Shown piece by piece: positions 1 through 11,545 of a stretch of 64,000 nucleotides of DNA. This DNA is from Jacaranda mimosifolia (Eukaryota > Streptophyta > Magnoliopsida > Lamiales > Bignoniaceae). Location: positions 3,753,001-3,817,000 of the forward strand of contig CM032127.1 of assembly GCA_018894105.1 (NCBI GenBank), given 5' to 3'. Under the pieces are notes generated by a model. That model was not told where the DNA came from, did no database searches, and saw nothing but the letters and a program-made list of their open reading frames with translations. Numbering within the stretch: position 1 is the stretch's first letter; each line of letters opens with the position of its first letter. A program made the translations under genes and the position numbers.

Positions 1-1698
1 GGGACCTAATCAAATTTGGCCAGATGGAGGCCGCAGTTTTTATCGATGAGAGGCATTTAGTGTTGGCTGGGTTATCGCCCGCTCCGTTAGATTTGCCTGC
101 GAATGATCGACTAGGTAGAGAGTGCTTCTTGTAATTTGTTGCTTTTTCATTGTTATTATCATTTTTGACTTTTGTTATTTTACTGCTCGGCAGATCGCGT
201 AGGCATCATGAACAGATCGTGGGCAGAGGCTCTGGCGAGAGCAGAGAGAAATCAACAGCGGCGACAGGGCACAGTGGCTCGCCGAGCAGCCGCAGCGGTC
301 GAGGAGCCTCGCCAAGTTGCCGCGGCTCCACTTCCATCACCGACTCCATCACCTGGTCGAAAGCTTGCGACCATAGACGACAGCCCCGCAGGTCGGGGCA
401 AGAGGGCAATGGTGGAGCAGGCCCTCCCTGCTCCGAAGAAGGCTGCTGCCGGGAAGGGAAAAGGCAAAGCAGCGGGGTCGGGACTGCCGATTGGGAACGA
501 TCTCTTTGGCGATTGAGGGGATGAACAGTTGTTCAACTTGCCAAAATTTCCTTCTCCTCGATTCGAGACAGAACCCAGCTCGATCGTGCATAATTCACTC
601 TGTATGGACACCACGAGGCCGATCGGGGCTGCTCCTCTGAAAGTCTTGTTAGTAGGTCAATTCGTGGTTGACAAGAAGAGAATAATGGGTTGAGCCAAAA
701 TGCGACTCTTTGGGAGTTGGCTTATCATGCCAACATGGTAAAGTTTTATGCTTTATTTTGCATAATTACACTCTGATTGAGTATCTGATAGCATTATCTT
801 TCAGGTAGGGCAATTGGGCTACAACTTTTACCAGCGGTCGGAGCTGGTCCTAGCTGATCGAGAGCAGCTGGAGGCTAGTGGGGATACTGAGACTCTGAAG
901 GCTCAGCTCGAGTCTTCGCAGATGAGAGTCGAGGAGTTGGAAAGGCAGGTCGGACAGCTGACCAAGGACCTCGAGCAGAAGGACGAGAAGGTGATCGTGG
1001 TGATCCAGGAGAGGACCAAAATGGACGGGCTGGTGAAAAGACTGCAGTTGGATCTACAGGTCAGTTATGATTCTGGCCGATCTGCAGGCCGAAATGCATG
1101 TCTGGTGGAAGCTCAGGCCGAGTTCAATCGCATACTGCCCTTGGTGTGTCAGGAGGTAGTGCAGCAGTTTCTATTGAGTCCGGCATTCCAGGATGCAAAT
1201 GCCATTTTCGCTGTCGACGATGCTCGGAGCTCTTTTGAAAAGGCCGTTAAGCAGCTTCAGTTTTTGGGCTACTGTTTCCGACCAGAAGACCAAACCTACA
1301 TAAGCTACTTGCTTGATGAGCAACTGCAACCTTACCCCGATGAGGAGGGTGGTGCAGAGGGGGCGATCGTTGAGGCCGCGAGAGCGGCGGGCGCATCGGA
1401 GGCGCAGCTGACTGAGGATGAAAAAAGGCGAGCTAAGGTCGAGTGGAGGCTGAAGGCGGTCAGCCAGGAGTTTGAGTTCGCTGGTGACTTTGCCTTCGAG
1501 GTGAATGAGGGGATGGTCGACGCTGCTACACATTTTTCTATTCCTGAGAGGCAATTCCTGCAAGACGTAGCCAGCCCTTCTCGACCAGCGACTGCCGCTG
1601 TCCCCATTACCGTGGCTATGCATGAGCCCGCGCCCACTGCTGCTCTTGCTGGCGAGGAGCCCAACCCTGTTGCTGAGGAGGTTGCCAGCTCCAGTTAG
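1..1698 (+). pseudogene. Antisense accessory gene of the Tat element, C-terminal part
   Basis: This gene runs opposite to gag-pol. The window opens inside an open frame that stops near 132. A second coding-like stretch (172-516) is Ala/Pro/Lys-rich and ends GNDLFGD. The longest part (about 814-1698) begins GYNFYQRSELVLAD, continues with a Glu/Gln/Leu-rich coiled coil of about 60 residues, and ends in an Ala/Pro/Glu-rich tail. A candidate 67-bp intron at 738-804 (GTAAAG...TTTCAG) would join LWELAYHANM to VGQLGYNFY in frame. The upstream exon appears frameshifted near 690. Tat elements of other plants carry such an antisense gene of unknown function; I recognise the arrangement, not a biochemical activity. 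The coding G+C is higher than in the flanking DNA. Confidence 0.65.
738..804 (+). other. Candidate intron in the antisense gene
   Basis: It has a GTAAAG donor, a T-rich tract and a TTTCAG acceptor. Splicing keeps one frame across the junction and avoids the TAG that follows the acceptor in another frame. At 67 bp it is close to the lower size limit for plant introns. Confidence 0.5.
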
Positions 1699-1742
1699 CT
1701 CTGATTGTTTATTTTTGTTGTTTTTAAGACAGGATGTATATG

Positions 1743-1800
1743 CCTCGATGAGGCTTTTAAACGGTTGGTGATTTTTTTACCTCGATGAGGCTTTTAAACG
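1743..1800. repeat. Short direct repeat after the antisense gene
   Basis: A 21-bp unit, CCTCGATGAGGCTTTTAAAC plus G, occurs at 1743-1763 and 1780-1800, separated by 16 bp. It lies just past the antisense stop and may belong to its 3' UTR. Confidence 0.7.
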
Positions 1801-2130
1801 TTGATGGATGAATGGGTATTTTTATCATTTCATGTTCAACGATGATGATTTTTTGCTTTTGGTATAAGTTATTCCCGTTAATGAGCATGTCGTTTAACAG
1901 GTATTAACCGCAGTCTTTATTATCCTGCGTATATAAATTCTTGGACGAATGCTCGTCGAATGAATGATGTTGTACTTTGTGAAATTCATTCATGGTCCCT
2001 ATCGAGTAAATCGTGTTTAATACACAGGCGTAATAGTTAGCCATTAGGCTTTAAATAATCTTAACGATTGTGGTAAATTGAAGGCGATTTTATCGACTGT
2101 GGGGTCGAATGTCTAGCCTTGGTTGGTATG

Positions 2131-2251
2131 CCTCTACTTGGCGGCGTAAAGCCAGCTTCGTCAACTACGGAGTCGACTTTGTGGTCTTGGCTATTAAGCC
2201 TCGACTTGGCGGTGGAAAGCCAGCTTTTTCGACTACGAGGTCGACTTTGTA
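2131..2251. repeat. Imperfect 68-bp tandem repeat
   Basis: Two copies (2131-2186 and 2199-2251) share CCTCKACTTGGCGG and AAAGCCAGCTT, then an ACTACGRRGTCGACTTTGT block. They sit in the non-coding spacer between integrase and the antisense gene, a region known to be variable in Tat elements. Confidence 0.7.
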
Positions 2252-2334
2252 AGGGAGATTCTGCAAGTTTCATGTAGTCTAAATGTGCCATAATTTTATT
2301 ACTGTGAAGAGATACAAAAGGTGCCAACGGCCCT

Positions 2335-3318
2335 TCACACAATTTTTTTTTTCAAATTTACTGCATTCCAAGGTTGAGGTAGTTCACAGCCTGATGTATC
2401 CGCTATCCGGTAGGCATTATTTTTTGACACTTTAACAACTGAGTAAGGCCCCTCTCGTTTTGGGTCAACTTTTCCCACATTTTTTGACACTTCCAATTTC
2501 TTGAGAACGAGGTCGCCAACTTTGAAACTTCGGGGTCGTACTGTCCTATTATAGCGTTCTGCCATTTTCGATCGGTATCGCTACATTATGTTGTAGGCCG
2601 CGTGGTGCTGCTCGTCAACGGTGATTAGGTCCAGAGTTCTTTCTGATACATTCGTGATCGGATTATAGTGGATCACCCGAGCTGTGTGCTGGATCAGTTC
2701 GGACGGGATTACTGCTTTGGACCCGAAGACTAGGTTGTACGGGCTGCGGCCTGTGGCTGCTCGAGGTGTCGTTCTGTAAGCCCAAAGCACCCCTGGGAGG
2801 TCGTCTGCCCAACTAGTTCCCGTCCTTGCTATTCGAGTCTTGAGGTGGTCGAGAACTATTCTATTTGTGACCTCGGTTTGGCCATTAGACTGGGGGTTTC
2901 CGGCTGAAATGAAGTGTTGGGTGATTCCCAGGGTCTCGCACCACTTCCTCATGCTTTTACTTTGAAATTGAATGCCATTATCCGAGATTAGGACCTTAGG
3001 CAACCCGAATCGACAGATTATATTTTTCCAAATGAAGTTCTTGATTGCCGCATCGGTGATCTTCGGAACTGCCTCGGCTTCCACCCATTTAGTGAAGTAT
3101 TCGACCGCCACTATGATGAACTTGTGCTGGCCCGACATCTTCGGGAGAGATCCCATGATGTCGTGCCCCATTGGTCGAATGGCCATGCTATCTGGACATT
3201 GACCATCGAAGCAGCTGGTTGGTGCTGTATGTTGGAGTGGATTTGCACGACGGGCATTTTCTAGAGAAGTCAACTGAGTCTTGTAATAAGGTGGGCCAAA
3301 AATAACTGTAACGGACAA
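2335..3318 (-). pseudogene. Integrase core and C-terminal domain
   Basis: This part joins retroelement cDNA to host DNA. The catalytic core runs from about 3240 to 2800: the first Asp lies in GHDIMG, the second in LISDNGIQF and the Glu in NGQTEVTNR, so the D,D-35-E triad is visible. The C-terminal part (2565-2335) has the GDLVLKK, KREGPYSVV and PWNAVNLKK blocks typical of Gypsy integrases. A frame break lies between 2581 and 2565. The N-terminal zinc-binding region is split between this segment and the next one to the right. Confidence 0.85.
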
Positions 3319-3376
3319 CCTTGTGCGCTAAAAATCGACTGCGAGAATGGTTGCCGCATATGCCGGCATGTATCTC

Positions 3377-3703
3377 CTACAGTACTTTGTTCGCCTCATC
3401 GGGTTCTAGACATTTCAGTGGGGGTCCTGATACCGACCTCCTATAGAGCTGTTCATGCTCATCTAGTGCAAACTTGGCCACCAATCCTCTAAGTTTGCGG
3501 GCCTCTTTGTCATCGGTGGGCAAGGTCCCTTGACTCAAGTAAAGTTTGATTGGCTCTTGCCAAGAGATGGTTATCTCTCCGACACATCCGCTGAGGCTAT
3601 GATTGGTAGCACCGACACAAGGTTTTTCGACCGCCAAGAATGTATGGTCATCTCTTTGGTACCCTTCGCCGAGTTGGCTAGCTTCGAGAGCGCATCTGCT
3701 CAT
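3377..3703 (-). pseudogene. Segment between second RNase H and integrase zinc domain
   Basis: The translation contains WQEPIKLYLSQGTLP, KEARKLRGLVAKF and EQLYRRSVSGPPLKCL. This matches the linker that precedes the HHCC domain in Tat and Athila polyproteins. The frame is broken before the integrase core begins at 3318. No catalytic residue is expected here. Confidence 0.65.
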
Positions 3704-3844
3704 TCATTTTCTGTCTAGGGGACCTGGCTCAAGGTGAAGCTCCTGAACAACTGCCATAATTATTTTACTTCTGACAGGTATTGGGTCATTTTGAGCTCCT
3801 TCGCCTCGAAATTGCCCTCCACCTGCTCTACGACCAGCTGAGAA

Positions 3845-4036
3845 TCAGTGAATTCTGCAAGCTGTTCGACCGCAGATTGTAGCCATGTGCATTCTTGCAA
3901 TGAGAGCCTCAAATTCTGCTTCATTGTTGGTGATCTGGAAGTCGAGTTTTATTGCAAAATCATCCTCAGCAAGTGGGGAGCGGAGGGATACACCTATCCC
4001 GCCTCCCGATGCAGTTACTGATCCATTAATATGCAA
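3845..4036 (-). pseudogene. Archaeal-type second RNase H domain, fragment
   Basis: The fragment reads INGSVTASGGGIGVSL, then ITNNEAEFEALIARM. The NNEAE(F/Y)EALI helix carries the conserved catalytic Glu of ribonuclease HI. A second RNase H between the first RNase H and integrase is an established trait of Tat-lineage Gypsy elements. The expected leading D of the first strand and the C-terminal Asp are outside this open piece, which is truncated by stops on both sides. Confidence 0.7.
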
Positions 4037-4168
4037 GGTCCATATCGAGGTGTTGTCAACATTTTATGTCGGTAGGTCGAGTCTTTTGATGATGAAGTCG
4101 GCGAAGACTTGTGCTTTTATGGCAGTCCGAGGTTGGAATGTGATGTCGAATTCCCCAAGCTCAATAGC

Positions 4169-5179
4169 CTATTTGGTGAGTCGATCTGAAGCGTTGGGTT
4201 TCAAAAACACCTGCTTTAACGGTTGATTCGTTAATACCACGATTGCATGGGACTGAAAGTAAGGTCGTAGCTTCCTGGACGCCGTGACGAGGGCTAGAGC
4301 AAACTTTTCGATCTCCAAATAATTATGCTCGGGCCCATGCAAAGCTTTGCTACAATAATACACAGGACGGGGGGTCCATTCTCTTGTCGATGTCAACACT
4401 GAACTGATCGAGGCCAAGGATACTGCTAGATACAGCTGTAATACTTCTCCCAGCTCAGGTTTGGCGAGCATGGGCGGTGAAGACAAGTATTGCTTGAGCT
4501 ATATCAAAGCTTGATCACAATGCTGATTCCACTGGAACCCAGATTTCTTGGCATTTCTGAGAATTTTGAAGAAAGGTAGGCTCTTGTCGGCCAATCGAGC
4601 TATGAATCTGCCAAGGGCTATGATCCTGCCGACTAGACATTGGACTTCTCAAACTGTGCGGGGTGGAGTGATGTCGAGGATCACTTGGGTCTTCTACGGA
4701 TTTGCCTCGATCCCTCTCTGACTGACCATATACCCGAGGAACTTGCCCCATTGTACACCGAATGTACACTTCTTAGGATTGAGTTTCATGCTGAAAGCCC
4801 TCAAAATGGCAAAGGTGTGGCTGAGGTCGACTAGGTGGTCCTCAGCCTTCTCGATTTTTACAATCATGTCATCAACATAGACATCCATCGATTTTTCGAT
4901 CTCGTTTTTGAATATGAAATTGACCAATCTTTGGTACGTTGCACCTGCATTTTTGAGTCCAAAGGGCATGACTAAAAAATAGTATACACCATTGGGGACG
5001 ACGAAAGAGGTCTTGTCCCGGTCTTCGGGTGCCATAAATATTTGATAATAGCCTTGGAAGGCATCCATCATACTAAGTAATTCACATCCAGCAGTTGAAT
5101 CTACTAATAAATCTATACGAGGCAAGGGGTAAGGATCCTTCGGACAAGCTTTATTCAAATCAGTGAAATCATTACACAT
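4169..5179 (-). pseudogene. Reverse transcriptase and first RNase H
   Basis: This part copies element RNA to cDNA. The RT fingers begin CNDFTDLNKACPKDPYPLP. The palm follows with MDAFQGYYQI, then MPFGLKNAGATYQRL and the catalytic YVDDM. The thumb has KKCTFGVQWGKFLGY. RT stops at about 4694 and RNase H remains follow at 4486-4169 (YYCSKALHGPEHNYLEIEKFA). RT and the RNase H segment are in the same frame as the gag-protease ORF (7144-5411), so gag-pol was one polyprotein now cut by nonsense codons. Confidence 0.88.
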
Positions 5180-5410
5180 TCTCTACTTTCCCTCGTTCTT
5201 AGGGACAAGTACAACATTACAAAGCCAAGAAGGGTACTGAATTTCTACAATATATCCTGCTTCCAAAAGCTTGCTGACCTCCTCCTCGATGAATTGCGTC
5301 CTCTCAGAGTTGAAGGTTCTTGTCTTTTGTCTTACTAGTTTGTGAGCTGGGTCTACGTTGAGTCGATGGACAATGATGTTAGGGTCGATTCCTTGAAGAT
5401 CTGCGGCTTT

Positions 5411-7144
5411 CTATGCAAACACGTTAATGTTGCGTCGGAGGAAGTCGACCATAAGGCATTCCAATCGATCTCCCATATCGCTTCCGATCCTGGTGGTTTT
5501 GTCGGGTTTCCTGGGTTCGAGCTCTATTGTTTTGAACTCCCCAACAGGTTCGACCCTGATGTCTTCTAGCTTCCTCTTCTTAGATGAAGGTCCCTCCTCG
5601 AGTTTTGCTACTGGGGCGTCCCCCGAGGGCTTCAATTTGGGTCGTTTCTTCTGCTTGTTAGAATCGATCGAAATGGTGTAACAGCGCCATGCGTCCTTGA
5701 GGTTACATAAGAGTTCTCCTACTTCAGCTGGGGTCGGGAACTTTATCTTCATGTGGTAAGTGGAGACGACGGCTCTAAAGTCATTGAGGGTTGGTCGACC
5801 CATGATGACATTATATGCAAATGGGGCGTTGACCACCAGATAGTTGATCATCAATGTTCTGCTATGGCAGCCTTGTCCAAATGTTGTGGAAAGATTGATG
5901 GATCCTTCAGGGATGATCTCAGACCCACCAAATCCGACCAACGGTGTTCTGACTGGATCAAATTTTAGCTTCCCCAATTTCATTCTGTTTAAAGTAGACA
6001 AGAACATGATGTTCACTGAGCTCCCATTGTCGACCAGTATCTTTCTGACCTCGAAGTTGGCAATTTCAAAGGTTACCACCATGGGGCAGTCTATTTTCCT
6101 ATCAACTCCCTTGTTCTCCATATGGTCGAGGTCTGATTTGTTGAAGGAGATTGGTTCGGCACTGGTCGATAGTTGGAAAACCATCTCGACCTTGGACGGT
6201 TTGGTCAAGTCAAGCTGTCTTGGCGTTTGCTTTCTTACATTCTGGGAATCTCCTCTCGTGGGGCCTCCCGCAATCATGTCAATGACTCCTCGAATGGGCG
6301 AGAGGGGTTGTTGGACAGGTATTTTCCCTTTTTCTTCTTTTCTCGGGCTGACCAATCTTTCTCTATGGGGAGTTCGATCGGTCCCACCCTCTTCAAACTT
6401 TTTTAGATGGCCTTGTCTTATCAATCTTTCAATCTCATCTTTCAAGTTGAAGTACTCCTCCATGTCATGTCCTGTTTGCCTATAGAAATGGCAATGTTGC
6501 TTTAATTTTTTCATAGCTCCAGTTTTTGTGATTTTTCTGGGCTTCTTGAGCAGGTTCTCATGCTGTATGGCGAACAACACCTCTTTCCTCGGGAGGTTGA
6601 GTGGAGTGTAGTCGTGGAAGAGTTTTATTGGGGAACGACGCCCCTCTTTGACCTGACAGTCATCTTTCTCCTTGTTTTTCTTTCTATCGACTTCCAGGCT
6701 GCCATATTTCAACTTGTTCATCTCTTCTTGGGTCATGTATCTTTCAGCAAGGTCGAGGAGCTCTTCCATTGACCTGGGTTGCTCGCGCACAAGCGCATTT
6801 GCACATTCCTTATGTTTCAGGCCCAGGAAAAGCACATCTATCAAGAACTTAATCCTCAGGCTGTCAATCTTCAATACTTCTGTGTTGAATCTAGTGAAAA
6901 AATCATGGAGGGACTCTCCTTTATTTTTCTTCACCGTGTGCAAGTGTGTATGGGGGAGTTTAGTTTTTTTCCTACTTGCAAATTGATGCAAGAACTTATC
7001 ACACAGCTGGTCATAAGAGAATATAGACGCCGACTCCAGCTTCACAAACCAATCGAGAGCTACTCCTTGGAATGTAGCTACCAAAATCTTCGCATGGATG
7101 TATTCATTATGCCCATGCAGCTGCATCATGTGCTCAAATTGCAT
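5411..7144 (-). pseudogene. Gag capsid, zinc-knuckle region and aspartic protease
   Basis: This 577-residue open segment starts inside Gag. Residues 1-150 match the retrotransposon gag domain (LVATFQGVALDWFVKLE, SLHDFFTRFNTEVL). Around residue 215 a degenerate zinc-knuckle-like block reads CHFYRQTGHDMEEYF, with the usual last Cys replaced. The protease lies near residue 370: KILVDNGSSVNIMF, where the usual D-T/S-G is D-N-G-S-S, and a partner GRPTLNDF follows. The segment ends at a premature stop in the linker before RT. Confidence 0.85.
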
Positions 7145-7866
7145 CAGGTGTTCATTCGGGTCTGTTAAGCCGTCATACCTTGGTAGTCCGGTCGGGATCT
7201 TGGCATCGATAGCAATGCGCTCATCAATGATCTCCTGGACGAATGGTGAGTCTCTCTCCCTACGGAGCCTCTGTTGCCCATCCGGGTGGAGAGTCCTTTC
7301 TACATTCCACCTCGAGATTTCGTCTAGGCGCCTGTTCAGCTGCTGTACTTGGTTGGATACTTCTTCCCATTCCTACTGATCTGCTTGGGACACATTTCTG
7401 CCCTGTCGGAATCTTGAGCGCTCGACCCTATCGCACTGCTAGGCTCGAAGGGGTCGAACGCCGTAGTCAACAGAATCTGATACCTCTTCCCGCGGTAAGG
7501 GATGGGCCATTTCTCTAGGAAAACGGCCTGGGCTCAGTTCTCTTCTTGATGGGGGCCTTTGGGATTCTGGTCGCTGAGAATTCTCCTCAGGCCGTCCTCT
7601 CTCCGGGGCGGCGGGCTGGGGCGTGGCACTGGCCACTGGCTCCGACTGTATGGCGTGTCGATTCAAGGCGGCTGAGAGCTGAGCAAAAATATATGCCGAG
7701 ATTTGTTCGCTGATGAGTTGCATCAACTGGGCATCGTCAATGTGACCAGAGGCTCAGGTTAGGCGCTGGATCCTTGGGCATTTAGCTCTGGATGAAGGCG
7801 AATGGGAGGTGATCTAGACCTCATGTTTTCCTCTCTCCCAGAGGAAGCCCGCCTGGTGTTCACCAT
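7145..7866 (-). pseudogene. Gag N-terminal region, broken
   Basis: Gag appears to start with MVNTRRASSG at 7866, the usual MVNTR start of plant Gypsy gag, 23 bp after the primer-binding site. The frame is lost near 7759 and resumes at 7726 in another frame with a Pro/Arg/Glu-rich stretch, which contains stops near 7440 and 7377. It then runs in frame into the capsid segment starting at 7144. Continuity is inferred from frame and order. Confidence 0.7.
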
Positions 7867-7888
7867 TTTTGATAGAGGATTCAAGTGT

Positions 7889-7907
7889 TTCCCACAAAGG
7901 GCGCCAA
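7889..7907 (-). other. Primer-binding site
   Basis: The minus strand reads TGGCGCCCTTTGTGGGAAA immediately inside the LTR. The TGGCGCC start is shared with Tat/Athila primer-binding sites that pair with a tRNA 3' end, usually tRNA-Asp; the rest differs, so the tRNA identity is open. Confidence 0.75.
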
Positions 7908-7908
7908 A

Positions 7909-8590
7909 TGATGAGGGTTCGATTTGTCGAATATTGGTCCAACTACGAGTTTGAATGGGACTCGACCTCTCTGGTCGGTATTCTTGTTTAGGTGGGACGA
8001 ATCCTGCAATCACAGTAAATGTCAGGCTAGCCGAGGAGCCCTCGGCTTAAGCCCTCCGACGCTCAAGTCAGTATAGATCGACGAGATATATCGAGCAGCG
8101 GAGTAAGGGCTTTGTGTATGTATGAGTGCGTACCTTAGGAAGGTTGAAGTGAGAGTATTTATAGCCTTCCCCTTTTTGGGAAATTGTCTGAGATGCCCCT
8201 GATGCATTTAGGGGTCTCTACCTTTTGCGAGGGGCGGTTAGTAACTTCCTCTCCGTACATATTTTCAAATAACTGCCCTTTCAGGTTTTAAGGACACGAT
8301 AGTACACTATTGAGGTGCATGTTGTGTCAGGCGGTGAGGGGCGACATGCGCCATTAATACGGAGGCAGGCTGCTTGTCAGTGCATTTAATGTGGTGGCAG
8401 AGTACTGTACTGTCTCGACCTCTTCTGGTCGACCAAGTCAACCAGACGCCGTTCTGTCACGGAGGCACAGGCAAGAGAGAGGTCGATCGAGGTCGACTGC
8501 ACCTATGGGCCTCAGATGCAAGATTGGACCTGGTGCTGTGTCTCTGGGCCAGCTTGGTTTGGGCCAAGGTATTTGGGCCACCCTATATCA
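7909..8590 (-). repeat. 5' LTR of the Tat element
   Basis: The 682-bp LTR in minus orientation begins TGATATAGGG and ends CCCTCATCA, so its ends form an inverted repeat. It directly abuts the primer-binding site. It contains the TATA box at 8156-8163. The right flank begins ATTAT, the candidate target duplication, whose partner lies outside the window. Confidence 0.8.
8156..8163 (-). promoter_or_regulatory. LTR TATA box
   Basis: TATAAATA on the minus strand, in a GGC...ACT context, about 290 bp upstream of gag and inside the LTR. It is the only good TATA motif placed to drive gag-pol. Confidence 0.6.
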
Positions 8591-9235
8591 ATTATACTGC
8601 CTTTATACATATAAGTATGAACTTGAAATTCGAACTTTGATAATTTTTCGATATGTTTCCATGTGTAATTAAATAATATATATATATATATATATATATT
8701 TTATACTTAAAGCGGATGCATGAAATTACAAGAGCTCATCAAGATTTTTTTTTAATATAAATTATGATTATTTATATCTTAATGTAATTCAGATGTATGA
8801 AATGGCTTCATAAAAAATGCAATTTTGAATGATGAAATTGTTTTATTAACAAAATATATAATTATGATGTACGAAATCGATTCATTAATTAATAATGAAT
8901 CTTGAAAGTGTTCTAATCATTTTACTATGAATCTTAATATATTGGCAATGCCAACCCTCAAATACTTTGCTATGGCTTTGAAAGCTCTTGCTGTCCTTCC
9001 ATTAATTATTTATTGGGCATCTAATAATTTCAACTTAGGTACGCTACCTTTATTATATAACTAGCAAAATGCTGTATCTTTTTTCACTCATTAATTAAGA
9101 TAAAGTTATAATCAAAGCTTAGCCATATGATATATTTTATAAAATGAATTTTGTGGTTTTACTAATTTATTAAACACTATCCATCTATCACAAAAAATCG
9201 AATGGACAATTGATTGAGTAACATTATCATCAAAT

Positions 9236-9482
9236 ACTACAAAAAAAATTACATTTAGTGGCATTAAAAAGTACCGCTTAAATAATATTATAGTGGCAAT
9301 TTATATTTAATAGCATTTTTTAAAAGTGCGACCTGTAGCGATAGAGCTAAAGGTATAAATGATATTAATTTATCTCTATTGTGACATTAATAAAATGCAA
9401 CAATAAATGTATTAGATGATATATTAAAATATCACAAAAAATGCATTAAATAACATGTCAAAGTGCCACTAAAGATAATTTA
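9236..9482. mobile_element. CACTA-like MITE relic
   Basis: The left end reads TACTACAAAAAAAATTAC followed by ATTTAGTGGC. The right part reads AAGTGCCACTAAAGATAATT, its inverted counterpart, but the outer TTTTGTAGTG is missing. This looks like a decayed element with CACTACAAAAA ends. Confidence 0.45.
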
Positions 9483-10544
9483 TATATATGTTATGTATTT
9501 ATTTATTTATATACGTACGCATACTAAGAGTTCGTTGGAATTCAAAGTTTGAATTTCATAGTATAAAGATGAGGATAATACCATTAGGGTCAATTGACCA
9601 TTTGAACTTTTTATATTTATATATATGAAATTTGAAATTTAAACCCTTAATGCATGTATACACGTGAAACACACACACACACACACACACAATCAATCAA
9701 TCCATCATATAAAAGTCACCAAGAAAAAGCCCATAAAAGCTGCAAGGGTGAAAATTGCGGCAAGACGTATTATCCAATTAGAGTTTGTTTGCTTGGTGTG
9801 TTTGAATTAAGTATAATATACATGACTAAAATGAGTTATTGTGTATTTCATCTAATATTTATTTGCACGTTTTAAATAACTCGATATCTAACTTTAATTA
9901 TTTATTTGGCATGACTATTCCATTTGACAAACTACAACTTATTTCCAACTTAAGTTGAAAAACTTATAAGACCCCAAGATCTTGATACACAAGCCAAGTT
10001 CGGCCTTAAATGCATAATGGGTCATAAGTTCTAAAAATGAATCAACTATTAAAATTGAGTTGGATTGTGTATTAATTACAAGCAATCGAGCTCTTAGGAT
10101 AAACAACAAATATTTAAAAGGTCTTATAAGCTCCTGAAATAAGATATTTTTGGAACTTATAAGATGATTTTTGCAGCTAAAAAGGCATTATCGCTGTTAA
10201 CTATGTGGCATTCTTGTAATTAAGGCTTAGCTTTACATGAGAATAATAATGAAATAATAATTCTATTGTCTTTCAAGTTAATTGTTTGTCTTTTGACTTG
10301 GCTCATCAAGTCCGGCCCAATTTGGTTGACAAATTTCCATGGTCTTAATTGAATAAACCTAATATATATTTGATGGATGCATAGTTATTCAAATACTGCT
10401 ATTGAAACTTTTGATAAGATAATTGCAATACTTTCTTGTTTTCAAGGTCAATAATAAAAATTTATCCAAATCCACGTACAGGGAAGAATAGTTTGCAAAA
10501 TGGAAGTGCTTTTATTTATGAATTATGTAATATGGAGTTAATTC

Positions 10545-11545
10545 TTGACTATTTTTCTAAAATATTATTTTAATAAAGAATAATTCTCAAACTATTACTC
10601 TTTCAAAATTATTTCTCATATTATTATTTTTTATTGCCACATGTATTTCCATGTAAGCAAAAATTGAATAGCTGGAAATTATATTTCATTTTCTTATTTC
10701 ATAGGAAAATCAAAATTTATTAACTGAAATTTATTGGAGTTGTGATTTAGAGAGACATGAGTGAGGCACTTGGTCTCCACCTGAATTTTTTTCTTTAATA
10801 ACAAGATAATAATTACATTAACTAAAAATATAGAATCTTGTTCAACAACAAATAGCAAAATTTAACAAAAAGAAACCAAACAAAAGCTCGTGCACACACT
10901 TAAACCAATAAGACCATGTTTTGGGAAAAAAATTTGTCAATAGACTTTGGAGATAAATACATGAAATAATAATAAAAAATCAACCAAAAGAATAAGTATT
11001 AAAAAAATTACATAATAAAAAAAAATATTACACATTGTTTGTGTTAATAAAAAATATTGAACAATAAAAATTAATATAAAAAATATTTTATTTACTACAT
11101 AAATTCAACAAATGAGGCAAGATCAAGAATCCTAAAAGATTAATTTGCAGCAACAATGAAATTTTATTTTACAAGCTCCTATTATAATTTTATGATATTC
11201 TAAAAGGCAGAAAGAAAAAATTAATGATTGGCTCTTACTTTGCCAGTATTGAGATGTGTATATTAAGGATAAAAAACATAACTAAAGTTATTTGTTACTT
11301 TTTAATAAGAAGATGGTAAAATTCCATTGAAAAATAGAAAGAAAAAAGAAAAGAAAGTTCTAACGAGTAAAATTTTGGTGGGGCCTTCAAATAAGGAAAC
11401 AATATAAATCCCAGCTAATAAGTTTTTACTTGCATGAATATACATGATAATAAGGTAATAATATAGAAAATTATTTTGAAAGAACGATAGTTTGAAAATT
11501 ATTCTTTATTAGAATAATATTTTGAAAAAACACTCTTAATTCTTA
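10545..11545. mobile_element. Inverted-repeat element, about 1 kb
   Basis: Two arms at about 10545-10620 and 11460-11545 are inverted copies: CTAAAATATTAT, AATAAAGAATAATTCTCAAA and CTTTCAAAATTATTT on the left are mirrored on the right. The inner 840 bp is AT-rich and non-coding. The exact ends and a target duplication could not be fixed. Confidence 0.55.

Larger units (their letters stand above)
1..8590 (-). mobile_element. Ty3/Gypsy retrotransposon, Tat lineage, decayed, truncated by window start
   Basis: Reading leftward from an LTR at 7909-8590, the minus strand shows a primer-binding site, a gag start (MVNTR at 7866), gag and protease, reverse transcriptase, RNase H, a second (archaeal-type) RNase H, and integrase, which is the Ty3/Gypsy order. 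The second RNase H and a large oppositely oriented ORF between integrase and the 3' LTR are known marks of the Tat lineage (Retand, Grande and Ogre relatives). Several in-frame stops break gag-pol, for example near 7440, 5412, 5180 and 4695, and at least one frameshift separates gag pieces, so the copy is inactive by inference. The 3' LTR and its target duplication are left of position 1. Confidence 0.9.

Noticed and set aside
5844..6485. 213-codon plus-strand frame over the Gypsy gag
   Set aside because: It is the antisense shadow of the real gag-protease frame, which carries the domain motifs.
8948..9064. 38-codon hydrophobic ORF (MPTLKYFAM start)
   Set aside because: It might be a first exon of a lost gene, but nothing downstream continues it and it is too short to support.
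9654..9875. 73-codon frame starting with a Thr-His run
   Set aside because: The start is an (AC)n microsatellite translation and the rest has no similarity to a known domain.
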